Assembly (NCBI RefSeq): GCF_029227915.1 | Contig: NC_079878.1 | Coordinates: 11,346,001-11,410,000 of the forward strand | Origin: Hydractinia symbiolongicarpus | Taxonomy: Eukaryota; Cnidaria; Hydrozoa; Anthoathecata; Hydractiniidae | DNA length: 64,000 nucleotides | Direction of reading: 5' to 3' | In this document: piece by piece, positions 1-22,200 of the stretch | Layout: each line of letters opens with the position of its first letter | Numbering within the stretch: position 1 is the first letter of the stretch | Notes under the pieces: model-generated | The model's input: the letters and a program-made list of their open reading frames with translations, nothing else | What the model was told of the DNA's origin: nothing | Databases searched by the model: none | Program-made: the position numbers and the translations under genes

Positions 1-29
1 GCGCCCCATAGTCAGCTGAGCAAAATAAT

Positions 30-405
30 ACAGGAATACAGGACAGAAAATGGTTTAAAAAATGGACAATACAGGACAAAAATTTTTTACAAAAATACAG
101 AATTTAGTGCGAAAATAAAGGACATTTTTAAAATTCTGAGAAATAAATGCAAAAATTTCCTAAAATTTAAGTAATGTAAGTACCAAACCCACCTACGAGT
201 TTTTTACTAGGTTAGTAATAAAATGTCAACAAAAGAACCAATATCAACACTAAAGTTAATGTAAAAATATTACTTCTTTAGTTTTTTCTCTAAAATTTTC
301 TAGATTTTTGGATAGTTCAGCTTTTCTCTTCAGAAATACAGGGCATACAGAGGACAATACAGGGCACTTTTGTCAAATACAGGAAATACAGGACGTGTGG
401 GAGGC
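30..405. repeat. TACAGGA-rich dispersed repeat, probable MITE fragment
   Basis: This stretch repeats short variants of AATACAGGACA or AATACAGGGCA about eight times, in two clusters (30-110 and 335-395). On the minus strand it ends in ACAGGCCTCCCACACGTCCT, which resembles the end of the hAT-like element at 46664 (CAGGG start, then TCCACACGTCCT). The other end may lie left of the window, so the element cannot be delimited. It contains no gene. I infer a non-autonomous DNA transposon end. Confidence 0.35.
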
Positions 406-763
406 CTGTAAGAGTAAACAGTCCTGGAAATGGTAAACAATTATTAAAATTTCTTTAAAATGGAAGGTCGCAATCTTATTGCAACACTGGACGCTAGCAG
501 GAATGCAGGGCTTCATTTGGCCAACTGGCGGAAATCATTTTAAAGTAAATTTCCCAGCTAATTCAGGTTCGGTAAATGGGTTTTTTATTGGTCGCATTTC
601 AATCGAGTAGCTTAAACCCAAAAAATTTCCCCCCCGAAAGTTTGTTGCTCTTAAAATATATAACTCTCGAAAAAATATTTGTCTTGGATTAAGCAAGTTA
701 TTCTTGTATGAGCAAGCTCTATACAGTATAAAGAAAATATAGTTTAAAAAAATAAAAAAATGT
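406..763. other. Non-coding stretch 3' of NOP2
   Basis: No ORF with coding character is visible here. An additional AATAAA on the minus strand near 581-588 could serve as a second polyadenylation signal for NOP2. Otherwise I see nothing in this stretch. Confidence 0.4.
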
Positions 764-10424
<9,661 letters not shown>

Positions 10425-11385
10425 TTTTATTCTAAAATATATGGATTATTTTAAGGAAGTTTCTACGGAATGAGATATTTCATTCATAAATAACAAATAC
10501 ACAGCCACAAACAGCCAAATGACAATCACATAAAGCTGTACAAAGCATAGATCAGGGTGTAATCCACCAGTAATTTCTCAGTAATTTATCCCAAATTATC
10601 AAAGGAGCTAATTTATTCACTACGAAATATGAGAATTATAACCCATTTAATGCAATTTATAAAGGAATAAGATTTCAAAAATACCTAAAACCACCTTAAT
10701 AAAATCCCATTTGGGATTTAGCAACCCTGATTTTACCATTCTGGATTGCACCCTGAGATGTCGCCAGAGAAAACTAGAGCACACACACCTATAAACTTAG
10801 TTATTTTTAAAGTTATCAAAACAAAGGTATTACAAAATTGTGAATGTGCTACTGCACTAGTCTCCTGACCAGACATGTAGATGGTCTCTTAACATCATTT
10901 ATTTTGCCTTTCTCAAGCGAAAAGACGCCCCAAAATTTGTGCACATATTTTACAAATATGTAGATAACATATTAGCAAAATATGTGCTTCTTTTTCATAT
11001 GAATTTCATTTTTATTGCTTTTTTTAAAGTTTTTTTCATAATATCAACTCTTTATCAGGGAATTGTAGTAGGTCAAAGTAACATTTCTTTACAAAATACA
11101 ATTCTTTTTAAAAAAGAAGGAATGTTTAATTTTACACTGGGCAAGAATTAAATAAAAATTGCCCTTTTTTTCACAATTTAATTTACCCATAAGTGATATG
11201 TAACTGCTTTAAATGATCCAGTTGAAGCTTGATGTAAATGTTCATTGTTTATTGGCTCAGAGTTTTTGTGGTTATACACTTTGCTTTGCCTACTACATAT
11301 TCCTACTGATCTTTGTAAACATTCTCAACACTGCATCTTATTTAGGGGCTGTCGACAAACAGTTTTCGTCTCTGTTAACGGCAAA

Positions 11386-11416
11386 TTGGCCGTTAGGCCC
11401 CCCCCCTAACGGCCAA
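11386..11416. repeat. GC-rich perfect hairpin, 12-bp stem, C7 loop
   Basis: TTGGCCGTTAGG, seven C and CCTAACGGCCAA form a perfect inverted repeat. The neighbouring AACGGC at 11378-11383 could pair as well. It is much more GC-rich than the surroundings, and no function is assigned. Confidence 0.8.
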
Positions 11417-11824
11417 GGGGGGTAATGCATCGTCCGTTAAAAATATAAAAATGAAGACAAATTTCACTTTATCAGCTTTATTTCTATTAGGGAAAATGAA
11501 AAAAAATTCAACAAATTAGAAAATGTTTCCACAGTAAAAATCCATGATCATAAAAAGCCATGATCGAGAATTGGTTGTTAAAAAAATGGTTCTCGTGTTG
11601 GTATAAGTCTCCACAAAGATTGATGCGTAAAGCTCGACCAATCAATATTGGGTATTTATGATGTTCACATGGAATTTCGGAACGGAAGTTGGGAGACCAT
11701 GGAGAACACACTGGAATGTTCTTAAGACAAGTTAGCCTAATAAAAATATTGTGTACATATTGTGTTCAAAACGTGTTCGTTATTTGCAACAATGCCATTC
11801 ATCTGCATCTACGGTTCGATCAAG

Positions 11825-11940
11825 CTATTGTTGTTGTGCGCATTGTGCGTACTACCATTTTTTACAACTGTCACATTGGACCCAATCTTGCACGTTTTTA
11901 GAATCAGAATCACTGTCATTATTGACGTCTTCTTCTTTAC
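11825..11940 (-). pseudogene. PHD-finger-like coding remnant
   Basis: On the minus strand an open stretch reads an acidic segment (EEDVNNDSDSDSK), then DWVQCDSCKKWY, then stops at TAG (11825-11827). W-V-Q-C-D-x-C-x-x-W is the C-terminal half of a PHD finger, but the expected following His/Cys is not aligned and the frame closes. AG at its upstream edge (11941-11942) could be an old acceptor. In invertebrate genomes such PHD segments are common in host chromatin proteins and in transposon-encoded proteins. I cannot tell which this came from. Confidence 0.5.
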
Positions 11941-12307
11941 CTGTTTTGGTAAAACATCATTTATACACATTGCATTCAAATTTGATTGAGAAGATTGATG
12001 GATACGTTAAGCAGAATTTTTTAACCGAGTGGTGGTACGTTTTCAATGGAGCAGGTACCACCACGAGGTGGCAAATTAATCAGAATAGAAATGCAGAGTT
12101 TGAAGGTGTTTGAAGGCCCTAATACACAATTTAATTTACAATAATTCGGGAAAAATAACACTGCATCGCAGCTTATTTAGCGATCAGAGGAGGTAAGCAT
12201 CACACTTTTATAAGAGTTTATTAATGAGAAAGCACGTTTCTTCGTGACTTTTTCTTGCCGCGTTTTGTTTTTAATGAAAAGTACACATAAGTTGTATCTT
12301 ATAGATA

Positions 12308-12650
12308 GATAGATGTGCATATTTTACATGGCTAGCCTCACAAATATCGAGGGATATACCCTGTCTATTATTTCCAGGAGGGGCCATGGCGTAGATGGAG
12401 AGTCCTAGAGTATTTAATGCTTATTTTGAGCTACGCAGACCCAATTAGAGCCCGCGCTCTACTAGACAACTCCCGGCAACATCCAACAGCCCACACAGTG
12501 TGCCATCTTCCCAATTTCCCTCACATGGCTTGGGTTAACCCGGGGCTATGGTAACATTCACTCGCCCATGTTGAATCGCCGTCAAGAGGAATCGAACCCC
12601 GGTCTCCCGCACAGAGTACGAGAGCGCTATAACCACTAATCTACGGCGCC
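12308..12650 (-). repeat. tRNA-derived SINE, copy 1 (inverted)
   Basis: The head (right end) reads on the minus strand GGCGCCGTAGATTAGTGGTT, with a pol III A-box-like TAGATTAGTGG and a B box GGTTCGATTCC. The tail contains CCCTCCTGGAAATAATAGAC and ends TAAAATATGCACATCT. It matches the full copy at 14855-15193 over its whole length. The head is too degenerate in the acceptor stem to be a functional tRNA gene. Confidence 0.85.
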
Positions 12651-12835
12651 ACAGATTATTAATTATTTTTAAAGAAATTGATACGAAGGAAGTTAAAAAA
12701 CTTGAGAAAACACGCTTTCGTCTCTAACAAACTCTCACAAAAACACGATTTTTACCTCCTTTTTTCCGATATTGCAAAACGATGGGGAGCCGTAGGAACG
12801 CATGTACCACTGAATTATATCGTAAAGGTGTATTT

Positions 12836-12966
12836 GATCTGCGTAGCTCAAAACGAGCATTAAATACTCTAGGACTTAGATAGATAGATGGCCCCTCCTG
12901 GAAATAATAGACAGGGTATATCCCTTTATATTAGTGAGGCTAGCCATGTAAAATATGCACATCTAT
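12836..12966 (+). repeat. tRNA-derived SINE, copy 2 (3' part only)
   Basis: This matches the 3' third of the SINE, from GCGTAGC...AAATACTCTAGGACT to ATATGCACATCT. A (GATA)n run replaces the middle CTCCATCTACGCC segment. It is in opposite orientation to copy 1, only about 185 bp away, so the two tails form a long inverted repeat. Confidence 0.8.
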
Positions 12967-13229
12967 CCATCTAGCTATCTATTTTGTCGAGTATGGCCAT
13001 GTGGTGTATACATAGCTCGGTGCCCCATTATTACACACTGAGTAGTCATCATACAAAAATGTTTATCTAAACCAGGTTTAAACCAATGCATTGTGGGAAA
13101 AGGTTCCGAGAACGAGGATATTTTCTTTTTGCTTCCAAAACTAATGGCGGCTTAAATTTTTCACCTTTCACATTCCAAACTCAAAGTTTCACCGAGTTCT
13201 GTTTGTAATTTTTACATGGTTGTATAAAA

Positions 13230-16200
13230 ATGGCTGCGCCAGTTGTTACAAAGCGTATTCAAAAAGAGCGAGATTATGATAATATTATCATTTCTCTCGA
13301 AAATTGCATCCTTCCGTCTGAAAACCTGGATGAAACACCGTCGATGAAAGATGGTTTAGATCGAGATACAGAGAATGAATTAAGAATATTTGGGTGTGAA
13401 TTAATACAAACAGCTGGACTGTTACTAAGATTACCGCAGGTTGGACGTGTTCTTATGATTTTGCTGTTATTGTGTAACTCTAAAGCTAACTATGTTCTGC
13501 CCGGATAATAAACGCTGCCCTGATTTAGTACGGAAGCTTGCCCTGGTTAAGAACAGAGCAGAAAATACATAATCAGGGCAACATAATCAGGACAGGCCGG
13601 CTTATTACTCAAAAAATATTATTTGGAACATAATCAGGGCAGCCCAGTTTATATACCACAGTTTGATATTATTTCTCACTTATTTTAGAACAAACATAAA
13701 CTTATGTATGACAGTCTCGAGACTTACAGGAACGAACGTAATCGGGGCCGACCGGCTTATATAGGATATTTTTATATTATTTCTAACTCACATAATCGGG
13801 GAAGGCCGATAGAACAAATATAATCAGGCCGACCGCTTTTATATCCTTCGTCATCACTTCTGACAAGCAAATAGCCTGGTGGCAAAGTTGTTGTTGTTCT
13901 CAAATGAAACGAAATTTCGTGGCAAGTACTAAATTTTAGGATTCGCAAGTTTAATAACTTTTCACAAACTTAATTCCCGCAAAAAGAATAATTTAGGTTC
14001 CGTGAAATTTAGTTACTTCAAAGTATATTATGTTGAAATGTATTTACTACAAGAGTACTTTTTTCTTTCGCCATGTCTAGTTTTTGGGGGTGTTCTATCT
14101 TCCAGAGAATGTTTAATTCACAAAAGTTCGAAGAAAATGCCAATCACAGCCTGCCTGGCCAGCCATTATATCAGCGTTCATAATCCGGTCACCACGACAT
14201 AACCAGTACAAAAAAAAACATAATCGGACCATGCATACATAATCCGGCTGTCCTGGTTGTAAACAGGCCGTTTTCGCAATCTGGGCAGAACAGCTATAGC
14301 TACCAATAAAGAACTTAAAAATATTTTTTTCTTATGTTGGGAGACAATATCCAAAATATAACATTGTCTCCCATACTAAGTCATATGTCTAAAAAATAGT
14401 AGATAATTTGAAATCTGTTATGTTCTGTAGCTAGCTATATTCGGCAATTCGGTTTGACCTCATAACAATTTTTACACATTTTGGAGTTTTAAGAACAATG
14501 TTAAAAATTAAAGCAAGTATAATTTTTTGGAGCAAAATCTAAATAGCTAGCTAGCTCAGCATCATTTCCAGACATATTTTTATTATAGTTACCTTTCGTT
14601 AGCTAATTATTCTTCCATTTCCACATATTTTTGCATTCTTTTCCCCTACGAACTAGGTTTGTTTTTACCCAGTGAAATTTTAAAAGTGGTGCATGTAGCA
14701 CAAATTTGTTTCGTCAATTAGGTAAATGTCAAATTTAAATGTCAATCATCACTACGGTAACAAAGCTGAACTGAATCGCTGAATATACAAATTGTGTCTT
14801 ATGATGTAGTTAGAGGCTAAATCAATTATTTCAACAGTTTCAGTCGTTTTAAGGGGCGCCGTAGATTAGTGGTTATAGCTCTCGTACTCTGTGCGGGAGA
14901 CAGGGGTTCGATTCCTCTTGATGGCGATTCAACATAGGCGAGTGAATGTTACCATAGCCCCGGGTTAACCCAAGCCATGTGAGGGAAATTGGGAAGATGG
15001 CACACTGTGTGGGCCGTTGGATGTTGCCGGGAGTTGTCTAGTAGAGCGCGGGTTCTAATTGGGTCTGCGTAGCCCAAAATGAGCATTAAATACTCTAGGA
15101 CTCTCCATCTACGCCATGGCCCCTCCTGGAAATAATAGACAGGGTATATCCCTCGATATTTGTGAGGCTAGTCATGTAAAATATGCACATCTAGTGTCAA
15201 AGGGCGACATTGAGACATTTTAAGAGAAATGTTGATTTTGTAACAATGAAATAAAAAAAAATTCTTTAGCCTTGATTTTACCCCTTTTTATCTTTAAAAT
15301 ATGATCTATAATAGATGGGAATGGTGGTCAGAGATTGGTGTAATGTTGGTTTGTTGGCTATTTGACTAAGTTGACTTGTTAGGAAAAATAAAAATTACAC
15401 AGGGACCTTTTTTAGTTTTAACTTTAAGTGGAAATTAACAAAATTAAAAAGAATCAAAAAATTAAATATTCATTTTTACATTTTATGTTCCAATGTTGAA
15501 ATAAATAATAAAGGAGTATTCACGTTTTAAAAGACTAAGGCCATGTATATATCAGGTAAAGTATATCTAAACCTAGAATAACATATGAAATATAAATAAC
15601 ATATAAATGTTTAAGTACCTTGAAATATATAGAAGGCTATACCAATGACGAACCATCTTAAATTGTAGTTTGTTTATAGATGAAATATTGACAGTAAATT
15701 AAAAACTGCATGTTTTATATAATGTTGCACATCTAGGTTGCTATGGCTACTGGTCAAGTTTTACTACAACGTTTTTATTATACAAAATCATTGGTTAAAC
15801 ACGAGGTTGAGGTAGGTTGTACATGCTGATTATAATTTAGAGTTGTCGTATTTTTATTTCATTTTAAACAATTTCTCGACACTGAATATTTAGGTTAGTG
15901 CAATGGCTGCCATATTCTTAGCTGCTAAAATAGAAGAAAGTCCTCGCAGGATCAGGGACGTGATAAATGTATATGAACATGTGAAACAAAATATGTTAAA
16001 AAAGTAAGTGTGTTAATATTGTTTTTTGCTACATACAATATGGTGTAAAGAATTGTGTTTCAGCTTTTTTGGTAATTTAAAGAAGGAAAATCCTCTCATG
16101 TTAAAACATCGTGGCTTCACAAACAAGTATACTCTGGGTGGTAGAATTCAAATTTTAACTTTAGTACAATTCTTAATTTAAAAAGAACAGTCATTTGGAA

Positions 16201-19200
16201 AACCTTTTGATTTAAGAGGTTTTGTAAACTATGTATCAAATTTAATGGTTGTATTTGGTGCAAAACGTTGTTCAGTGCACATTTTTACTGAGCTTGCAAT
16301 GAATAGTATTATGGATACTATCTGTTTCTAAGGTAGGATACTTACGAGGTAGAAGTGGTGGTTTTAAGAGCTTTGTTTTTTTAGTTTTGTCTGCTAGCCA
16401 AGCCATGTCTTAGTGTATTCATATCAAACTTATTTTTTACACACTTTACTTTACAGTCAATACAAGACAGCATTGTAAACATGGGTTGTTGCTGTAATTA
16501 GCACCCCTCACTATCAACCATCACTCATGTGTCCATCGTCAAACAGTTGATATACATGATGTGGTGTGTTGTGAATGGAAAACAACAGGGATACGTCAGG
16601 GAAATGTTGTAAAGGCAAGGTTGTTCATTTATTTAATTCTTTGAAGTTTGTAAAGTTGTTTTTTATATCTGCTTCCTGTGTAGCTTGGTGTATGTTTTGT
16701 TATTGTTGTGAAACTCATTGTTAAATTGATATTCAGAAGTATTTCAATTGTTGTATTACAAGGCTAATGTAACTGGTTATTAAAGATTGTTGCTAGAAAA
16801 ATAAATTGACAAGCTTACTTGAGCCTGGAATGTATACTTAACCAAGATGTTCTTTTGTATGGATAAAAACAAAAGGAAAAAAACTGTTTAGATGTAGTGT
16901 GACACTTTTTTTCCAAATTGTGAAAAGTGGATAAGCTGTTACCGTGTGTGAAGAGTATTATTTACTTCAGTATAAGCTGTTTATGGTGGAATGAAAATGT
17001 TATTTTCGTTGCATGAAGAAACTATTCTGACATCATAAACAAGGTAAGTCAACACAATTGCAGGCTTTTTTTTAAATGTTTTTTTTATATACAATGCAGC
17101 CCTAAAAATTAGCAAGTGCGATCAGCAATTGCTGGTGCGGTTTCACTTTGCAACAGCAAAAGAAATGTGGATATTATCAGGGCTTTTTCGGAATTCGCCC
17201 TTAATTTGAATATAATGCATAGAATATATATATATTTTCTGATAAAATTATTAAGTTATAAAAGTAATGTAGAGAACAGTAAAGATTCTTAAATAATGAA
17301 AGCATTATATAATACAAATGTGTAAAAATTAAAAAGAATTAAAAAACGACTCTGTTATCAGCAATTTTATACCAACATATTTTTTGGCTGATTTCGATGG
17401 CTGTAATGAAAAAACTAATGTGGTTTATACATTCATGGTTGAAACATATTGTCTTTAAAATAGCACTAGCTCAACAAAATGATATATAAACCAAGTAAAC
17501 TCAACTAATGAGCCTAATTTTTTAAGAATTTTATCATGTTGCGTATAAGGTGAGCCTTAAACAGGTAAAACTGCCTCATGATCAGGTTCTAATATGCAAA
17601 AAGTATTACAGTAAAAAACTAGACCTAAACTCTCTTCCAAAAGGGGCCTTATCACCAGGCCAAAATAAATAGATTATTTCTGGTAAAATGCATGTTGATT
17701 TTTTTTTTCTTGAATGATTTCCTTTTGAAAAAAAAGAAAGTATTTATGTTAATGATTTTCACATGATATTTTCCTTGTGTTTAATGTACGAAGGAATGGT
17801 AAAACCACAAACCATTTTTTATTACACTATTGATGCGCACACAAAAAGGAAATGATAAGAAAGTCTTATATACCTTTTTTATTAAAAGTAGATGCAGGCC
17901 TTTTCAGGAAAATTTTAATATGTGTGTGCCAAAAAGCACGCCTCAAGTATTTTAGGTGTGTTTTTGGGTGTGCTGCACTGATTAACTTCTTATAAAATTT
18001 GTCATTTTGCAGGTGCTATCAATAGCACGCCTAAGCCATTTTGCGTGTGTGTGGAGGTGTGCGCGTGCTATTGCACGCCTCTCCTGAAAAGGCCTGTAGA
18101 TGGAACATATTTTTTCCATTTAGTTGTATAATAAAATAAGTATATTATCAGCTTAGATAGTGTATATACAATGAGTGGTTTGATAAAAAAGCATGTTAAT
18201 CAAAAATTAGCATCTGATTTACTTTAATGTACATTAAAATATTGGCTTGTTTAACAAATAGTTGCAAAGTGTGAATAAAGACCAGACTATTCATTAGTAT
18301 CAGGGTTAATGGTGAGTTTTTAACACCATAATGACAGCCCTTGTGTAATTAAAATGTCTTTTGATATATGTCTGCTATAAGTTGTAACTTTTAAAATAGT
18401 AGAAAACTTAGTTGGTTAGACGTTTGGGAAGTATCTATGAACAAAAAAGGTTGCACTCTATAAAAACCAAAAATTTGTAATACTGCTGGCCAGGTTACCT
18501 TTTTACCACCACATGGAAACAATAAATCTTTTTATTTCATCCTATGACTCTAGTTTTACTGAGAGGAAGAAATGTTGAAGTTGTGCAAAGTTTGCTAATT
18601 GGTTAATTTTGTAAATGCATAGCAGGTTGCAAACTACTTTTTTTATGATCAAATTTGGCTATTAAAATACACAGATTGTAACAAAATTTAAATTTCAAAA
18701 GAAAGCTTTTTATGTAATTTTAGAACGACATATTTATAGCAGTATTCTTTGTGAGACTAACATCTTGTTGAACGCTCGTCGATTATCTTTCGGCGAGGAT
18801 ACAATTTTTAAATGTACTCATTGCGGCCCTTTCCCCTTACCCTGAGTCTATGCACGAGAATGGTGCATTGAGTTTGTAACAACCTAAGCTTGTTTTTTGT
18901 TAAAGTTATGACAATTTGTTATTTATTATTTAATAAATTAATTTTTTTTAAGCTAGAAGTTTTTTTTGAAAAAAGGAAATTATTCGATGACTTTTGGTTC
19001 ACTTTCCCAGAAACATAGGAGCTGGGAAAGAAGTTATTCGTAACTCGTCGACCGTAAAAAAGTGGGCATGTGTGATAAGAACTAAAATAAAATGTCCAGA
19101 CATTGTGATTACCAAGCAATATGTGTGTGCTGATTGCAGGTAATAAAACATGTGCAAAGCATTTTTTATATGAAAATCGAACACTGATTTACATAGTTGC

Positions 19201-22200
19201 AGTTTGAAATTAAAAAAAAATAAGGCTTATCAGTGACTTTTTATTTTCCATAATAAAATGGTAAAAGCTCCTAAAATATGGAATAATTTTGCATGTGTTT
19301 ACTCTTTCAATACCATCCAGTAGTCTCCTAAACTCTCCTAAAATCTAAAATTATGAAGTTTTAAATCTGTACCCACCTTTTTGCATGCAAAATAAGAAAT
19401 CAATTCACTCATTTTTTCCCACTTTGTGAATATAGTGCGTATAAAAGTAATTCTTTTAAATCACCTTAAAAAATGGTAAATTGATGATGACCGAAACCAA
19501 ACTTATCGAGATTGAATTAATTAATTCTGAAACTGTCATTGTTATTTTTCATTGTTAAAGTATCAAGGCATGGTCATACTAAACTCAAAGATTGGGGGAC
19601 ATGTAAAACAGTTGTTTAAGATTGTGAATGCCAACTGTTAAATAGGAATCTATTACTGTTTTTACTGTAAGGTTTAAAAAGTTGTATGAGTAACCATGAC
19701 ACAAATTTGTTGATGACTTTACAAATCATAAACTGAACAATTTTTGCTGGAAATAAATGCAAAATCTTCAGCCTTTGTAATTCAATGGTGAACAATTGCA
19801 GGCAGGCAAATAACATGTCATATTGCTGATGTTAAATTTTTTTTCAATTAGAATGGCTGAGAAAGTGTTTTTTTTTGGCAACGGAATACATATTTTTCAC
19901 ATTTGTAATAAGTCATCAATATCGTCATCAACAATTATATTTAAAGCTACATTCACAGTTGTGTATTATATTTTTTACTTAACGGATAAGTGTTCATTTA
20001 TTCTCTTATATTATGTAAACAAATTAGGAAACTGACAAAAAACATCAGAAGTTATTAAAACATGATACATGTGAGGCATCATAGGGCTAAGGTTCATTTT
20101 CCTTATGAACACAAGTTTTTGTTGATAAAAAAATTGAGATGAGATGCATGAACAGAGTGAAGAAAAAAAAGATTGCACCGTTATATCAGCAGCAAATAGA
20201 AGGATTTTTAAACAAGAAGGCTTATAGAAAAGGGGCATTTGGTTTCATTACAGTACATACGAAAATACAATTTATTGCTGTTTGGTACGATTTCCATATT
20301 CTCCTGGAGACATTTTTCTTTTGTCTTGATAGCTATTCTAGTCTATTTTTATTTTGCTTCTGCTAATAGAGCAGTATTTCAGATATCTTTTCTAGGTGTT
20401 ATTGATATGATGTATTTTACAGCAGAAATAGCCATATGATTTGTTTCTAGTTTCAAAGTTCTGTTGTTAACATATAAAATTTTTTCCTATGATTAGAACG
20501 TGCTAACTTATACAATATAATTTTATAGGGATCATTCTAGAAGTTTTGACATGTAAATTAATCTCTCAATTTTTTTTTGGATTTTACTGAACACTAAGGG
20601 GAAAATCAGATTTTCAGCTAGTTTTTAATGTTCAATAACCAAAACTTTTCATTTAAGGAAGTATCAATTCAAAAGCTACCTGTTTAAAGTACAGTCATTT
20701 AAAATCTATCCTTTTGGAGTTCAGTAATTTTCAAGCTATCATTTGAAATCAGAACTTTTGTTTTAATATATAAAAGCTACCATTTTGAATTTAACTTTTA
20801 TTTATAAGCTACCATTTTGAATTCTGCACTTTTGTTTTGTAAATTAAAAGCTGCCATGTTGCTAAATAATGTCTGCCATTTTTTAAATTTAATAAGCTAC
20901 CATTTTGAATCTTTAAATATATAGATAACATGACTTACCATAAATTTATTTACTAAAAAATTTACATTCTGTTTAGGTCACCTGACCTCAGTTAAAAAAT
21001 GTTATTTTACACTATCTGAAAACATTGTCAATAAAATATAAAGAAAATGCATTATAATAACAAATTTTTCCACTCCAATAGAAAAAAGAAATTTTAAAAC
21101 ACAAAAAAACATCAACTTATAAACTAAAAAAAAATATGATTGTTCGACTTTGAAGTAGGGTTAAGTTAGAATAAGATCTGTGATAAGCATTTTGAAGTTT
21201 TTACTTTTATTCTTAATATTTGAAATTTCTTGCTATATCCTAATGCCTACCATTATTATATGTAGTTTTCAAGCTACCATTTTTAATGTCTTTAAATGTT
21301 TGTTTATAATAAATGACTTAGCATTATTCTACTTATCAAAAAGCTGCATTGAGGTCAGGTCAACCGACCTCACTTAAAAAAAAAAATTGACACAGAACTG
21401 AATAAGTTGTTGTAAATAAAACACAATAAAAACGCCAGGTCAGATAAACTTCAAAAATAAGAAATTTCAATATTTTTCTGAGAAGGTTAAGATAAATCAA
21501 ATTTTTTTTTTTATTTTTTTTTTTTTTGTTCTAAGTTTATTATAAACTGAATTTATATATATAAATATTTTTTTTTTAGATTTGAGAAGATGTTAAAAGA
21601 TATGACATTTTCAATCATGGACAATTGAAGAAATTTTTAAACAATTCTTTCACAATAATTTTGGAATGATTTGATAAATGTCAAAATCGTTCACAAGATT
21701 TACAATTCACAGACATGCAGAAGAACTAAAATGTTTCATTCTAACTAATGTCTCAGCATACACATTAGCTATATTATGTACGAGGGCTAGAAGCAGCTTA
21801 ACAAAAGTTGAATGGTATAATGAAAATGAATTGATATTTAAAGATGTGTGACAATAATTTTACAGCTTATGTTTAGACGTTGTTTTCAAGATGAAATATA
21901 GAACGATATGGATACACCACACACACACAAAAAGTAGTATGGATTATTCAGAGGAAATAAACAAAAAGTACTTAAACAATAGAGATAATTTGAGTATACC
22001 CATTCAAGAAATTACATTGATATTTAAAATTTGCAGGAAAATGATAGACTGTCAAGAAGAAAGAGTTCTATGTTTGTTTTTGTTTGTTTTGTGTGTGTTT
22101 TTTTTTTTGCAATGTAAACCAAGTTGCACTTGATAAGCTGATATTTTAGACAAATCTTTGTAAAACTTCAAAGAACAAATCATCTGCTGTCTTGTATTAA

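Larger units (their letters stand above)
10425..13229. other. Divergent intergenic region between NOP2 and cyclin L
   Basis: The two genes start 2.8 kb apart and point away from each other. The region holds a GC-rich hairpin at 11386, a PHD-like coding remnant at 11825-11940, an inverted SINE at 12308-12650 and a partial SINE at 12836-12966. ORFs at 10939-12113 have no family resemblance I can support. No TATA box could be assigned with confidence. Confidence 0.5.

Noticed and set aside
12580-12650. tRNA gene-like sequence with B box (and the copy at 14855-14925)
   Set aside because: The cloverleaf is not convincing and the sequence is the head of a longer repeated SINE, so it is not called a tRNA gene.
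16050-16330. Possible alternative exon of cyclin L just inside intron 3
   Set aside because: Mammalian cyclin L has alternative terminal exons, but here stops occur quickly and no acceptor/donor pair with a conserved peptide was found.
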